From: Streptomyces rubrogriseus
GTDB lineage: Bacteria > Actinomycetota > Actinomycetes > Streptomycetales > Streptomycetaceae
Length of the DNA stretch: 64,000 nucleotides
Assembly (NCBI RefSeq): GCF_027947575.1
Contig: NZ_CP116256.1
Coordinates: 8,308,001 to 8,372,000 of the forward strand
Direction: 5' to 3'
This document shows, piece after piece, positions 14,183 through 21,117 of the stretch. Each line of letters begins with the position of its first letter. Positions within the stretch are counted from its first letter, which is position 1. The notes under the pieces are model-generated. The model did not search any database, was not told where the DNA came from, and saw only the letters and a list, made by a program, of their open reading frames with translations. Both the position numbers and the translations under genes were made by a program.

Positions 14183-15616
14183 ATGAACGCCCCGCACCCT
14201 GCGAAAGTGGCCGGAATCGATTCAACGGTCCCGTCCCCCGCACACACTGTCGCGCCCGCCGCCGCGGGCACCTCCCCGGCGGCCGAGTCCCGCCCGGCGG
14301 ACGCCGCAGCCGTCACGGACGCCTCGGGCACCCCTTGTGCCCCAGGTGCCCTGCTCCAGGACCGGCTCGCCGGCTGGGTCTCGGACCTCACGACCCTGCA
14401 CGAACTGACCGAACGCCTGGTCCGCACGGGCACCCTCGCCGACGGCCTCCAGGAAGTGCTGCGCGCCGGATCCGCCCTGGTCGGCGCCCGCCGCGGGCTC
14501 GTCGTGCTGGAACCGGCCGACGGCCTCGGCCCCTACACCACCGTCGGCCTCGGACTCGCCCGCGCCGATCTCGGCCACATCGAGACCGTGCCCCGAAGTG
14601 CCCTGCCCCACGGGCGGATTCTGGACGGACCGCCCCTCGCCGAGGACGGCATCGCCGAACCCGACCTGCTCGCCGAGAAGACCCTCGACCCCCGCCACCG
14701 CGAGGTCGCCGCCCGCCTCGGCTACGCCGCCAGCTACGCCCTCCCCCTGTCCGCCGAGGGCACCCCGCGCCTCGGCGCCGCCGTCTGGCTCTACGACGAG
14801 CCCGCCGAACCGGGAGAACGGCAGCGTCACCTCGCCGGCCTGTACGTCCGCTACGCCGCCCCGCACCTGGCACGCCTCCTGGAGGTCGAGCGCACCCGCA
14901 CGTCCATGGCGACGATGGCCGAGGAACTGCTGCCCTCCCGGCTGCCCCGGGTGCCCGGCGTGCAGCTCGCCGCCCGGCACCGCACCGGTCCGACCGGCGG
15001 AGGCGACTGGTACGACGCGCTGCCGCTGCCCGACGCGGCGCTCGGCCTCTCCGTCGGGTCCGTCACCGGGTCGGGGCCCAGCGCGGTCGCGGCGATGGGC
15101 CGGCTGCGCGCCTCGCTGCGGGCGTACGCCGTGATGGAGGGCGAGGACCCGGTCGCCGTCCTGTCCGACCTGGAGCTGCTGCTGCGGCTCACCGAGCCGG
15201 CCCGCTCGGCCACCGCGCTGTTCGGCTACTGCGAGCCCGCGCTGCGCCGGATCACCCTGGCCGGCGCCGGGCACAGCCCGCCCCTGCTGATCGGGGAGCG
15301 GCGCACCGAGTTCGTCGAGACCTCCCTCTCCGCGCCGCTCGGCATGCTCGCCTGCTGGGAGGCGCCCAGCGTGGAGCTCCAGACCGAACCCGGAGAGACG
15401 GTTCTGCTCTACACCGACGGGCTGCTGCACCGCACCGGCGACCCGGCCGACCGCGCCTTCGCCCGGCTGCACGCCGCGGCGGCCGGCGTCTCCCGGGCCG
15501 CCCGGCAGGACCCGGACGCGGTCGTCGAGCACGTGCTGCGCACGGTGCTGCCCGACGGGAAGGCGGAGGCGGACTCCGAGGAGGACGTCGTCCTGCTGGC
15601 CGTCAGGTTCGAATAG
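14183..15616 (+). CDS. GAF and SpoIIE-type PP2C domain protein
   Basis: The 477-residue protein has an N-terminal Ala/Pro-rich segment and a GAF sensor domain (about 70-240). The C-terminal SpoIIE-like phosphatase domain (about 245-477) includes GGDWYDALPLP, LLYTDGLLHRTGD and EEDVVLLAVRF. Such proteins usually dephosphorylate anti-anti-sigma factors in partner-switching cascades. The normally invariant motif GDVxGHG reads VGSVTGSG here, so a metal-binding Asp is missing and activity may be reduced or lost. GGGAGG lies 9 bases before the ATG. RsbW-like ATPases at 9776 and 17297 are possible partners by family logic, not by proof. Confidence 0.85.
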   Translation: MNAPHPAKVAGIDSTVPSPAHTVAPAAAGTSPAAESRPADAAAVTDASGTPCAPGALLQDRLAGWVSDLTTLHELTERLVRTGTLADGLQEVLRAGSALVGARRGLVVLEPADGLGPYTTVGLGLARADLGHIETVPRSALPHGRILDGPPLAEDGIAEPDLLAEKTLDPRHREVAARLGYAASYALPLSAEGTPRLGAAVWLYDEPAEPGERQRHLAGLYVRYAAPHLARLLEVERTRTSMATMAEELLPSRLPRVPGVQLAARHRTGPTGGGDWYDALPLPDAALGLSVGSVTGSGPSAVAAMGRLRASLRAYAVMEGEDPVAVLSDLELLLRLTEPARSATALFGYCEPALRRITLAGAGHSPPLLIGERRTEFVETSLSAPLGMLACWEAPSVELQTEPGETVLLYTDGLLHRTGDPADRAFARLHAAAAGVSRAARQDPDAVVEHVLRTVLPDGKAEADSEEDVVLLAVRFE

Positions 15617-15750
15617 CGGACACTGACGCCCCGCATGCCGCGCATAACGGACGGTAGCGCACGGGGCGTAACAGGTCCTTCGGCCCTGGGCCCCCTTCCG
15701 TACGACCGTACGATGGGGGGTGGTCCAGTGCCGTATCGAGGAGGATGACC

Positions 15751-17226
15751 GTGGCGGAGGAGCTCACACCGGAGAATCCGGCGATCCCGGAGACCCCGGA
15801 GGAGACCGAGGAGCCCATCAAGCAGCGCAAGAACGGCCTGTACCCGGGCGTGTCCGACGAGCTGGCCGAGAACATGAAGTCCGGCTGGGCCGACACCGAG
15901 CTGCACGGCCTGGAGCCCATCGCCCAGGCCGCCGAGACCGCCGCCCGCCGCGCCGCCCTGTCCGCCCGCTTCCCCGGCGAGCGCCTGGTGATCCCCGCGG
16001 GCAACCTGAAGACCCGCTCCAACGACACGGAGTACTCCTTCCGCGCCTCGGTCGAGTACGCGTACCTGACCGGCAACCAGACCGAGGACGGCGTCCTGGT
16101 CCTGGAGCCCGAGGGCGACGGCCACACCGCGACGATCTACCTGCTGCCGCGCTCGGACCGGGAGAACGGCGAGTTCTGGCTGGACGGGCAGGGCGAGCTG
16201 TGGGTCGGCCGCCGCCACTCCCTGGCCGAGGCCGGAGAGCTGTACGGGATCCCCGCCTCCGACGTCCGGGAGCTGGCCGACAGCCTGCGCGAGGCCACCG
16301 GCCCCGTGCGTGTCGTGCGCGGCTTCGACGCCGGGATCGAGGCGGCCCTGACCGACAAGGTCACCGCCGAGCGGGACGAGGAGCTGCGCGTCTTCCTGTC
16401 CGAGGCCCGACTGGTCAAGGACGAGTTCGAGATCGGTGAGCTGCAGAAGGCCGTCGACTCCACCGTGCGCGGCTTCGAGGACGTCGTGAAGGTCCTCGAC
16501 CGGGCCGAGGCGACCAGCGAGCGCTACATCGAGGGCACCTTCTTCCTCCGCGCACGCGTGGAGGGCAATGACATCGGCTACGGCTCCATCTGCGCCGCGG
16601 GCCCGCACGCCTGCACCCTGCACTGGGTCCGCAACGACGGCCCGGTCCGCTCCGGCGACCTGCTGCTGCTCGACGCGGGCGTGGAGACGCACACGTACTA
16701 CACCGCCGACGTGACGCGCACGCTGCCGATCAGCGGCACGTACAGCGAGCTGCAGAAGAAGATCTACGACGCCGTGTACGACGCCCAGGAGGCCGGCATC
16801 GCGGCGGTGAAGCCGGGCGCCAAGTACCGCGACTTCCACGACGCGTCCCAGCGCGTGCTGGCCGAGCGGCTCGTCGAGTGGGGCCTGGTCGAGGGCCCCG
16901 TCGAGCGCGTCCTCGAGCTGGGCCTGCAGCGCCGCTGGACGCTGCACGGCACCGGCCACATGCTCGGCATGGACGTCCACGACTGCGCCGCCGCGCGCGT
17001 CGAGTCGTACGTCGACGGCACGCTGGAGCCCGGCATGGTGCTCACCGTCGAGCCGGGCCTGTACTTCCAGGCCGACGACCTGACCGTGCCCGAGGAGTAC
17101 CGGGGCATCGGCGTGCGCATCGAGGACGACATCCTCGTCACCGCCGACGGCAACCGGAACCTGTCCGCCGGGCTGCCGCGCCGGTCGGACGAGGTCGAGG
17201 AGTGGATGGCAGCGCTGAAGGGCTGA
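15751..17226 (+). CDS. pepP: Xaa-Pro aminopeptidase (aminopeptidase P, M24)
   Basis: The enzyme removes an N-terminal residue preceding proline, using two Mn ions. An N-terminal creatinase-like domain (about 60-230) precedes the pita-bread M24 domain. Metal ligands are visible in LLLLDAGVETHTYYTADVTR (two Asp), HGTGHMLGMDVHD (His), LTVEPGLYF (Glu) and GIGVRIEDDILVT (Glu). The length, 491 residues, matches actinobacterial PepP proteins. I chose GTG 15751: GAGGAGG ends at 15744, giving normal spacing to the GTG, whereas the ATG at 15745 would directly touch it. It is probably monocistronic and is followed by a strong terminator. Confidence 0.92.
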   Translation: MAEELTPENPAIPETPEETEEPIKQRKNGLYPGVSDELAENMKSGWADTELHGLEPIAQAAETAARRAALSARFPGERLVIPAGNLKTRSNDTEYSFRASVEYAYLTGNQTEDGVLVLEPEGDGHTATIYLLPRSDRENGEFWLDGQGELWVGRRHSLAEAGELYGIPASDVRELADSLREATGPVRVVRGFDAGIEAALTDKVTAERDEELRVFLSEARLVKDEFEIGELQKAVDSTVRGFEDVVKVLDRAEATSERYIEGTFFLRARVEGNDIGYGSICAAGPHACTLHWVRNDGPVRSGDLLLLDAGVETHTYYTADVTRTLPISGTYSELQKKIYDAVYDAQEAGIAAVKPGAKYRDFHDASQRVLAERLVEWGLVEGPVERVLELGLQRRWTLHGTGHMLGMDVHDCAAARVESYVDGTLEPGMVLTVEPGLYFQADDLTVPEEYRGIGVRIEDDILVTADGNRNLSAGLPRRSDEVEEWMAALKG

Positions 17227-17241
17227 CCGGCGCCCACCGTA

Positions 17242-17277
17242 CGACGGCCGGGCACCCGCGCGGGTGCCCGGCCGTCG
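17242..17277. terminator. Strong bidirectional terminator
   Basis: A perfect 17-bp inverted repeat (17242-17258 with 17261-17277), with only 2 bases between the arms, separates the convergent pepP gene and RsbW-like gene. Some inner pairs must open to form a loop. It serves both strands. Confidence 0.85.
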
Positions 17278-17296
17278 GTGTGTCCGGGCCCTGCCG

Positions 17297-17761
17297 TCAC
17301 ACCGCCACCAGCGGGGCGTTCTCGCGCCACTTGAGGACCTTGTCGAAGCTCACGACGGCACCGGTCCGCCCCGGCGCACTGCCGATGTGGACGTGGTCGG
17401 CGAGCTCCCGGATGAGGCACAGGCCGCGACCGCTCTCCGCCTCCGGGGACGCCGGGCGACTCGCACCGTGCGGCCCGCCCGGGGCGGGGGCGGGAAAACC
17501 GGGGCCCGCGTCGGCGACCTCGATCCGGCACCGCTCGCCGTCCAGGTAGGCCGTGACCCGGTACGCCTCGCCGGGGCCGCCGGAGCCGTCGTCCCCGCCG
17601 TGCTCGACGGCGTTCGCGCAGGCCTCGCTCAGGGCGACGGAGAGGTCGAAGGAGATGTCCGGGTCCACGCCCGCGGTCTCCATGGTGCCGATCAGCAGGC
17701 GGCGGGCCAGGGGCACGCTCGCAGCCTCGCGCCGCAAATGGAGTGACCACCAGATGCTCAT
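17297..17761 (-). CDS. RsbW-like anti-sigma factor/ATPase
   Basis: The 154-residue GHKL ATPase has the N-box ALSEACANAVEHG near residue 48, the G1 box EVADAGPGFP and the G2 region GRGLCLIRELADHVHI. It opens with LHLRREAASVPLARRLL, typical of Streptomyces regulators of the RsbW/SpoIIAB class that bind sigma or anti-anti-sigma factors. All nucleotide-binding motifs are intact. ATG 17761 is preceded by GGGAGG at 6 bases. No sigma factor gene is adjacent, so the partner is unknown. Confidence 0.85.
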   Translation of the reverse strand: MSIWWSLHLRREAASVPLARRLLIGTMETAGVDPDISFDLSVALSEACANAVEHGGDDGSGGPGEAYRVTAYLDGERCRIEVADAGPGFPAPAPGGPHGASRPASPEAESGRGLCLIRELADHVHIGSAPGRTGAVVSFDKVLKWRENAPLVAV

Positions 17762-18002
17762 GCTCCAGCCTCCCGGCCGCGGCTCGACATACCGATACGT
17801 ATTGCCCCTTACGGCGTGGCGTAAGCCCGCCGCACCCGTGACACCGCTCATCTGGCGGATGCGTCGCCGCCGCCGACCGGTGTATGCGGGGAGGCTCGGA
17901 ACAGAATGTGACCTTCCGCGCCTGTCCCCGCTTTCCGGTCGTACGGCACCTTGCGGACCTGCCGTACGGCGTGCGGGTCGTGAGTGCGATGATGAGCCCG
18001 CC

Positions 18003-18866
18003 ATGACTGCCCCCCACCCGCCAACGGCGCGCTCCGGGAACGATCTCCGGATCCTGCGGGCCGCGGTGTTCGCCGCGGTCTGCGTCGTGCTGGCCGCGGC
18101 GGGGCACACCCTCGCCTCCTGTGCCACCGTTCCGCTGTGGTCGCTGGGCGCGGGGTTCCTCGGGGTGGTCCTGGTCGCCGCGCCGCTCGCCGGCCGCCGG
18201 CGCTCGCTGCCCGGCATCGCGGTACTGCTCACCGTCGGACAGACCGCGCTGCACACCCTGTTCGGCCTGGGCCAGCACGGCACCGCCGCGGCCACTGCCG
18301 CCACTGCGTCCGGTACGGCCGCCGGGTCCGGCGGCGGGGCGGGCGCGCTGTCCGACGCCTCCCTGGTCCAGCAGGCCGCACGGCTGGTCTGCGGGACCAC
18401 CGCGGCGGCCATCAGCCCGACCCAGGCGCAGCGGATCCTCACCGACGCGCGGATCACGCCGGACGTCCACACGGGCGCGGGCGCGGCGCAGCATTCCGCC
18501 GACGCCCTGTCCAGCGCGGGGGCCTCCGCCGCACTGCTGCCGTCCCTGCCGATGCTGCTCGTCCACGTCCTCGCCGCCCTGGCCGCCGGCTGGCTGCTGC
18601 GGCGCGGCGACCTGGCCGTGGCCCGGCTCGTCGAACTGTCGGCGCACTCGGCCCAGTCCATGGCCGAAGCGGCCTTCGTACGCGCCCTGCGCGCGGCACT
18701 GTCCCTGGTGCGCGCCCTGCACGCAGGCCTGGCCGGCGCCCCCGGCACGGGTCCGCGTCCGCCGCGTCCCGGACTGTGGGTGCCGCCCCGGCCCCGCACC
18801 ACCGCGCTCCAGCACACCGTCATCAGGCGCGGCCCGCCGAGTGACGCGTTCGCCCTCGCCGCCTGA
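18003..18866 (+). CDS. Integral membrane protein upstream of copper genes
   Basis: The 287-residue protein shows several hydrophobic segments: about residues 18-40 (LRAAVFAAVCVVLAAAGHTL), 45-65, 70-90, and one near 185-205 (LPMLLVHVLAALAAGWLLRR). The central Gly/Ala/Ser-rich loop and the C-terminal Pro/Arg-rich tail are probably soluble. I do not know the family's activity. Its place directly before YcnI, Sco, PCuAC, CopCD and DtpA on the same strand suggests a part in copper handling, which is inference from context. The ATG at 18003 follows a weak ribosome-binding site. Confidence 0.7.
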   Translation: MTAPHPPTARSGNDLRILRAAVFAAVCVVLAAAGHTLASCATVPLWSLGAGFLGVVLVAAPLAGRRRSLPGIAVLLTVGQTALHTLFGLGQHGTAAATAATASGTAAGSGGGAGALSDASLVQQAARLVCGTTAAAISPTQAQRILTDARITPDVHTGAGAAQHSADALSSAGASAALLPSLPMLLVHVLAALAAGWLLRRGDLAVARLVELSAHSAQSMAEAAFVRALRAALSLVRALHAGLAGAPGTGPRPPRPGLWVPPRPRTTALQHTVIRRGPPSDAFALAA

Positions 18867-18868
18867 CA

Positions 18869-18911
18869 CGACGCGACCGCCGTCCCGCTTCGGGAGGGGC
18901 CGCCGTCGTGC
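18869..18911 (+). terminator. Imperfect terminator hairpin
   Basis: CACGACG near 18869 and CGTCGTG near 18905 can pair, and the inner arms CCC and GGG close around GCTTC with mismatches between. The structure lies 2 bases after the membrane-protein stop. It may end or attenuate transcription into ycnI. Confidence 0.45.
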
Positions 18912-18993
18912 GGCACGCGCGCGTGCGCGCATTCCTCCCGTCACCCGGCACCGGCCCAGCACCGGTGTCCCCACGAAGCGGAGTACCCCTTCC

Positions 18994-19755
18994 ATGAAGG
19001 CTTCCCGTATCGCCGCCGTCGGCGCCGTGTCCGGCATCGCCGTCCTCGCCCTGTCCGCCCCCGCCTTCGCGCACGTCGGCGTGCAGCCGGAGGGCGTGGC
19101 CGCCAAGGGCGGCTACGCGGTCGTCGACTTCAAGGTCCCCAACGAGCGCGACAACGCCTCCACCACCAAGCTGGAGGTCAACTTCCCCACCGACCACCCG
19201 CTGGCGTCCGTCATGCCGCAGCCGGTCCCCGGCTGGAAGGCCGAGGTCACCAAGGCCAAGCCGGCCAAGCCACTGGAGTCGCACGGCAAGCAGATCACCG
19301 AGGTCGTCACCAAGGTGACCTGGACCGCCGACGGCAAGGGTGTCGAGCCGGGCTACTTCCAGAAGTTCCCGGTCTCCATCGGCGCGCTGCCCGAGGACGC
19401 CGACCAGCTGGTGTTCAAGGCGATCCAGACGTACTCCAACAAGGAGGTCGTGCGCTGGATCGAGGTGCCGCAGGAGGGCCAGGACGAGCCCGACACCCCG
19501 GCTCCCGTGCTCAAGCTGTCCGCCGCCGAGGACGACGCCCACGGCGCGTCGGGCTCCTCGGACGCCAAGGCCGAGGACACCGGGGCGGACGCGCAGAACA
19601 CCGCCGCCGACGCCTCGTCGTCGGACTCCGGCTCCGGTGACGGCAGTGACACCACCGCCCGGGTCCTCGGCATCGTCGGCATCGTCGTCGGTGCCGCGGG
19701 CGTCGCGTACGGCGTGCTGGCCGGCCGGCGGCGCAACTCCGGCGCGGCGGCCTAA
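18994..19755 (+). CDS. YcnI family copper-binding protein (DUF1775)
   Basis: The 253-residue exported protein has a Sec signal peptide ending APAFA, so the mature protein starts with AHVGVQPEGVAAKGG. An N-terminal His of this kind is the copper ligand in the YcnI family. The DUF1775 domain occupies roughly residues 27-165 and includes VVDFKVPNERDNASTTKLEV. An acidic, Ser-rich linker follows, then a C-terminal membrane anchor (VLGIVGIVVGAAGVAYGVLA) and a basic stop. In Bacillus, ycnI lies beside the CopCD-like ycnJ, and the same pairing holds here. It probably passes Cu(II) outside the cell. Confidence 0.88.
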   Translation: MKASRIAAVGAVSGIAVLALSAPAFAHVGVQPEGVAAKGGYAVVDFKVPNERDNASTTKLEVNFPTDHPLASVMPQPVPGWKAEVTKAKPAKPLESHGKQITEVVTKVTWTADGKGVEPGYFQKFPVSIGALPEDADQLVFKAIQTYSNKEVVRWIEVPQEGQDEPDTPAPVLKLSAAEDDAHGASGSSDAKAEDTGADAQNTAADASSSDSGSGDGSDTTARVLGIVGIVVGAAGVAYGVLAGRRRNSGAAA

Positions 19756-19803
19756 CAGCGCCGTGCCGGTGCGTCGGCGGGACCTCGCCGGCGCATCATC
19801 TCG

Positions 19804-19861
19804 TCCGGTGCGCGCCGGACTCCGTCCGTCGGTCCTCCGACGGGCCCCGGCGCGCACCGGA
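19804..19861. other. Stacked two-stem hairpin between ycnI and sco
   Basis: An outer perfect 15-bp stem (19804-19818 with 19847-19861) encloses an inner perfect 7-bp stem (19826-19832 with 19837-19843) with loop TCCT. It fills much of the 132-bp gap and ends 26 bp before the sco start. It may be a terminator/attenuator or an mRNA-stabilising structure that sets different levels of YcnI and the downstream copper proteins. Confidence 0.6.
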
Positions 19862-19887
19862 GCACCTCACATCTGGGACATTTTTCT

Positions 19888-20538
19888 ATGCGCAAGAAGA
19901 CGTTCGCCACGGCCGCCCTGCTCGCCGCCGCCTGCCTGACGCTGTCCGCCTGCGGCAGCGGCGCCGACAGCGACAAGCCCGTGACCGTGGTCTCCGAGGA
20001 CAACAGCCAGCAGGCCGCCACCGTCCTCGACAAGCCGTTCGAGAAGCCCGACCTGGTCCTCACCGACACCCAGGGCAAGAAGTACGACCTCCGCGAGCAG
20101 ACCGCCGGCAAGCCCACCCTGATCTACTTCGGCTACACCCACTGCCCCGACGTCTGCCCGCTGACCATGAACAACATCGCCGTGGCCAAGAAGCAGCTCT
20201 CCCAGGCGGAGCAGGACAAGCTCCGCGTTGTGTTCGTCAGCACCGACCCGGAGCGCGACACCCCGGCCGCGCTCGGCAAGTGGCTCAAGGGCATCGACCC
20301 GCAGATCGTCGGCCTCACCGGCGAGTTCGACACCATCCAGGCCGGCGCCCGCACGCTCGGCATCTCGATCGACCCGCCGACCAAGGACAAGGACGGCAAG
20401 ATCGTCTCGACCCACGGCACCCAGGTCGTCGCCTTCTCCCCGAAGTCCGACGCGGGCTACGTCCTGTACGGCGAGGACGCCACGGTCGACGACTACACCA
20501 AGGACCTCCCCAAGCTCATCAAGGGGGAGAACCCGTGA
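19888..20538 (+). CDS. sco: Sco/SenC copper chaperone lipoprotein
   Basis: The 216-residue protein has a lipoprotein signal with lipobox LTLSAC. The Sco thioredoxin-like domain carries the copper-binding YTHCPDVCPLT motif near residue 90 and the third ligand His in STHGTQVVAF near residue 175. Sco proteins deliver copper to cytochrome c oxidase CuA or to other exported cuproenzymes. In S. lividans, Sco is linked to maturation of the radical copper oxidase GlxA and to copper-dependent development. Translation is coupled to the next gene through a GTGA overlap at 20535. Confidence 0.92.
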   Translation: MRKKTFATAALLAAACLTLSACGSGADSDKPVTVVSEDNSQQAATVLDKPFEKPDLVLTDTQGKKYDLREQTAGKPTLIYFGYTHCPDVCPLTMNNIAVAKKQLSQAEQDKLRVVFVSTDPERDTPAALGKWLKGIDPQIVGLTGEFDTIQAGARTLGISIDPPTKDKDGKIVSTHGTQVVAFSPKSDAGYVLYGEDATVDDYTKDLPKLIKGENP

Positions 20539-20606
20539 GGCGGCCCGCGGGAGGTCCCGTGAGGCGGCCCGCGGGAGGTCCCGTGAAGCGGCCCGCGGGA
20601 GGTCCC
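20535..20606 (+). repeat. 24-bp tandem repeat carrying GTG start sites
   Basis: Three units of the form GTGAGGCGGCCCGCGG plus GAGGTCCC follow each other, and a fourth GTG begins at 20607. Each unit brings GGGAGG 4 bases before the next GTG, so each is a potential initiation site. In frame it reads VRRPAGGP. Unit three differs by one base, giving Lys. Confidence 0.85.
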
Positions 20607-21104
20607 GTGGGGCGGCGCCCCGCACTCGCCGCCGTAGCGGTGATCGGCGCCCTCGCACTCGCGGGGTGCGGCGGCTCGGACTCCGGCGCCGACTCCGCGT
20701 CCTCCGGCGCCGAACTCTCGGTCGACGCCGCCTACATACCGCAGCCGGTGTCCGACTCGATGGCGGCCGGGTTCCTCACGATCACCAACGAGGGCGACTC
20801 GGCCGACGAACTGACCTCCGTCACCAGCGAGGCCGGCGAGGTCACCGTGCACGAGACCGTCGACGGGACCATGAAGGAGGTCGACCGCCTCGAGGTCCCC
20901 GCGCACGGTCAACTCGTGTTCAAGAGCGGCGGGAACCACCTGATGTTCGAGAAGCTGAAGCAACAGCCGAAGCAGGGACAGTCCGTCGCCGTCGAACTGC
21001 ACTTCGCCCACGCCGACCCCGTCACGGTCAAGCTGCCCGTGAAGGCGGCCACCTACCAGCCCGCCACCGGACACTCCGGGCACTCCGAAGACTCCGGACA
21101 CTGA
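20535..21104 (+). CDS. PCuAC copper chaperone lipoprotein (ECuC-like)
   Basis: The protein binds Cu(I) outside the cell and hands it to Sco. A lipobox, LALAGC, is followed by a domain of about 140 residues. The ligand set of the PCuAC family is present: VHETVDGTM, then VPAHGQLVFKSGGNHLMF with the final HxM. The C-terminus is His-rich (GHSGHSEDSGH). The start is ambiguous because a 24-bp tandem repeat supplies four in-frame GTG codons (20535, 20559, 20583, 20607). I list 20535, since it overlaps the sco stop and follows GGGGGAG. Start 20607 gives the most normal signal peptide (165 residues). Confidence 0.88.
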   Translation: MRRPAGGPVRRPAGGPVKRPAGGPVGRRPALAAVAVIGALALAGCGGSDSGADSASSGAELSVDAAYIPQPVSDSMAAGFLTITNEGDSADELTSVTSEAGEVTVHETVDGTMKEVDRLEVPAHGQLVFKSGGNHLMFEKLKQQPKQGQSVAVELHFAHADPVTVKLPVKAATYQPATGHSGHSEDSGH

Positions 21105-21117
21105 GGGAGGGACCACC

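Noticed and set aside
20535..20606. Short direct repeats as a CRISPR array
   Set aside because: The units are contiguous, have no spacers and are in frame with a coding gene. No cas genes are present anywhere in the window.
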